Assembly (NCBI GenBank): GCA_003451785.1
Contig: DMJL01000236.1
Location: 1 to 6,748, forward strand
Length of the DNA: 6,748 nucleotides
Source: Bacteroidales bacterium
GTDB taxonomy: Bacteria > Bacteroidota > Bacteroidia > Bacteroidales > UBA7960
Direction: 5' to 3'
Shown here: piece after piece, positions 6,681-6,748 of the stretch
Position numbering within the stretch: position 1 is the stretch's first letter
Layout: every line of letters begins with the position of its first letter
Translations under genes and position numbers: made by a program
The notes under the pieces: generated by a model
Databases searched by the model: none
What the model saw: only the letters and a program-made list of their open reading frames with translations
Told to the model about the DNA's origin: nothing

Positions 6681-6748
6681 ATGACAAAAAATAGCACTTC
6701 ACAAAATTCTAAACCATCTGAATCCATTCAGGCCGAAACTCCAATAGA
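6681..6748 (+). CDS. Start of an unidentified protein gene (partial, runs off the window)
   Basis: An open frame of 22 codons begins at ATG 6681 and continues past the window edge. An in-frame TAA at 6660-6662 lies just upstream with no other start codon between, so this ATG is the only possible start if the gene is real. The visible residues (MTKNSTSQNSKPSES and on) are hydrophilic, rich in Ser, Thr, Asn, Gln and Glu, with no signal peptide, and look disordered. A GrpE-like N-terminus would look like this, but so would many proteins; that is a guess. A near-match to the -7 motif, AAccTTTG (6649-6656), lies 25 bases before the start. GTGAG directly abuts the ATG, too close to be a normal Shine-Dalgarno sequence. 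Confidence 0.5.
   Translation, partial: MTKNSTSQNSKPSESIQAETPI

Noticed and set aside
1..6748. Mobile element, CRISPR array, toxin-antitoxin pair or defence system
   Set aside because: No transposase, integrase, regularly spaced repeats, terminal inverted repeats or known defence proteins were seen; the helicase has ordinary housekeeping UvrD/PcrA architecture with no defence partner beside it.

Overview
The window looks like ordinary chromosomal DNA from a member of the Bacteroidota (Bacteroidetes). The signs agree with each other: a DUF4290-family gene next to murA, a MurA with Asp in place of the usual active-site Cys, several upstream regions carrying the phylum's -7 promoter motif TAnnTTTG, and start codons mostly without a good Shine-Dalgarno sequence. 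The DNA is AT-rich with long AT-rich spacers. I cannot name a genus; a Flavobacteriales, Cytophagales, Chitinophagales or Sphingobacteriales relative would all fit.

Layout, left to right. The window opens inside the 3' end of a 5S rRNA gene (+ strand), followed by a strong intrinsic terminator (60-93), so an rRNA operon ends here. After a 290-base spacer comes a complete UvrD/PcrA-type DNA helicase gene (380-2668, +). It meets tail to tail, 30 bases apart, a minus-strand gene for an NAD(P)-dependent dehydrogenase of the malate/lactate/ureidoglycolate (Ldh_2) family (2699-3808). A long AT-rich spacer (about 3809-4315) follows; it holds a good -7 promoter motif and two predicted hairpins. Next, both on +, are a DUF4290-family gene of unknown function (4316-4951) and murA (5186-6493), the first committed step of peptidoglycan synthesis, each with its own candidate promoter. 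The last 187-base spacer has an imperfect hairpin, and the window ends in the first 22 codons of another + strand gene (from 6681) whose hydrophilic start does not identify it.

Working together: DUF4290 and murA are known to me as neighbours in many Bacteroidota, which suggests a link to cell-envelope synthesis, but no function for DUF4290 can be read here. The helicase and the dehydrogenase have no evident link to them or to each other. I found no mobile element, CRISPR array, toxin-antitoxin pair, defence island or broken gene, and nothing I would call a new biological system. The points most worth a second look are the internal duplication in the DUF4290 protein, the Cys-to-Asp change in MurA (predicted fosfomycin insensitivity), and the promoter-hairpin-terminator-like string upstream of DUF4290.
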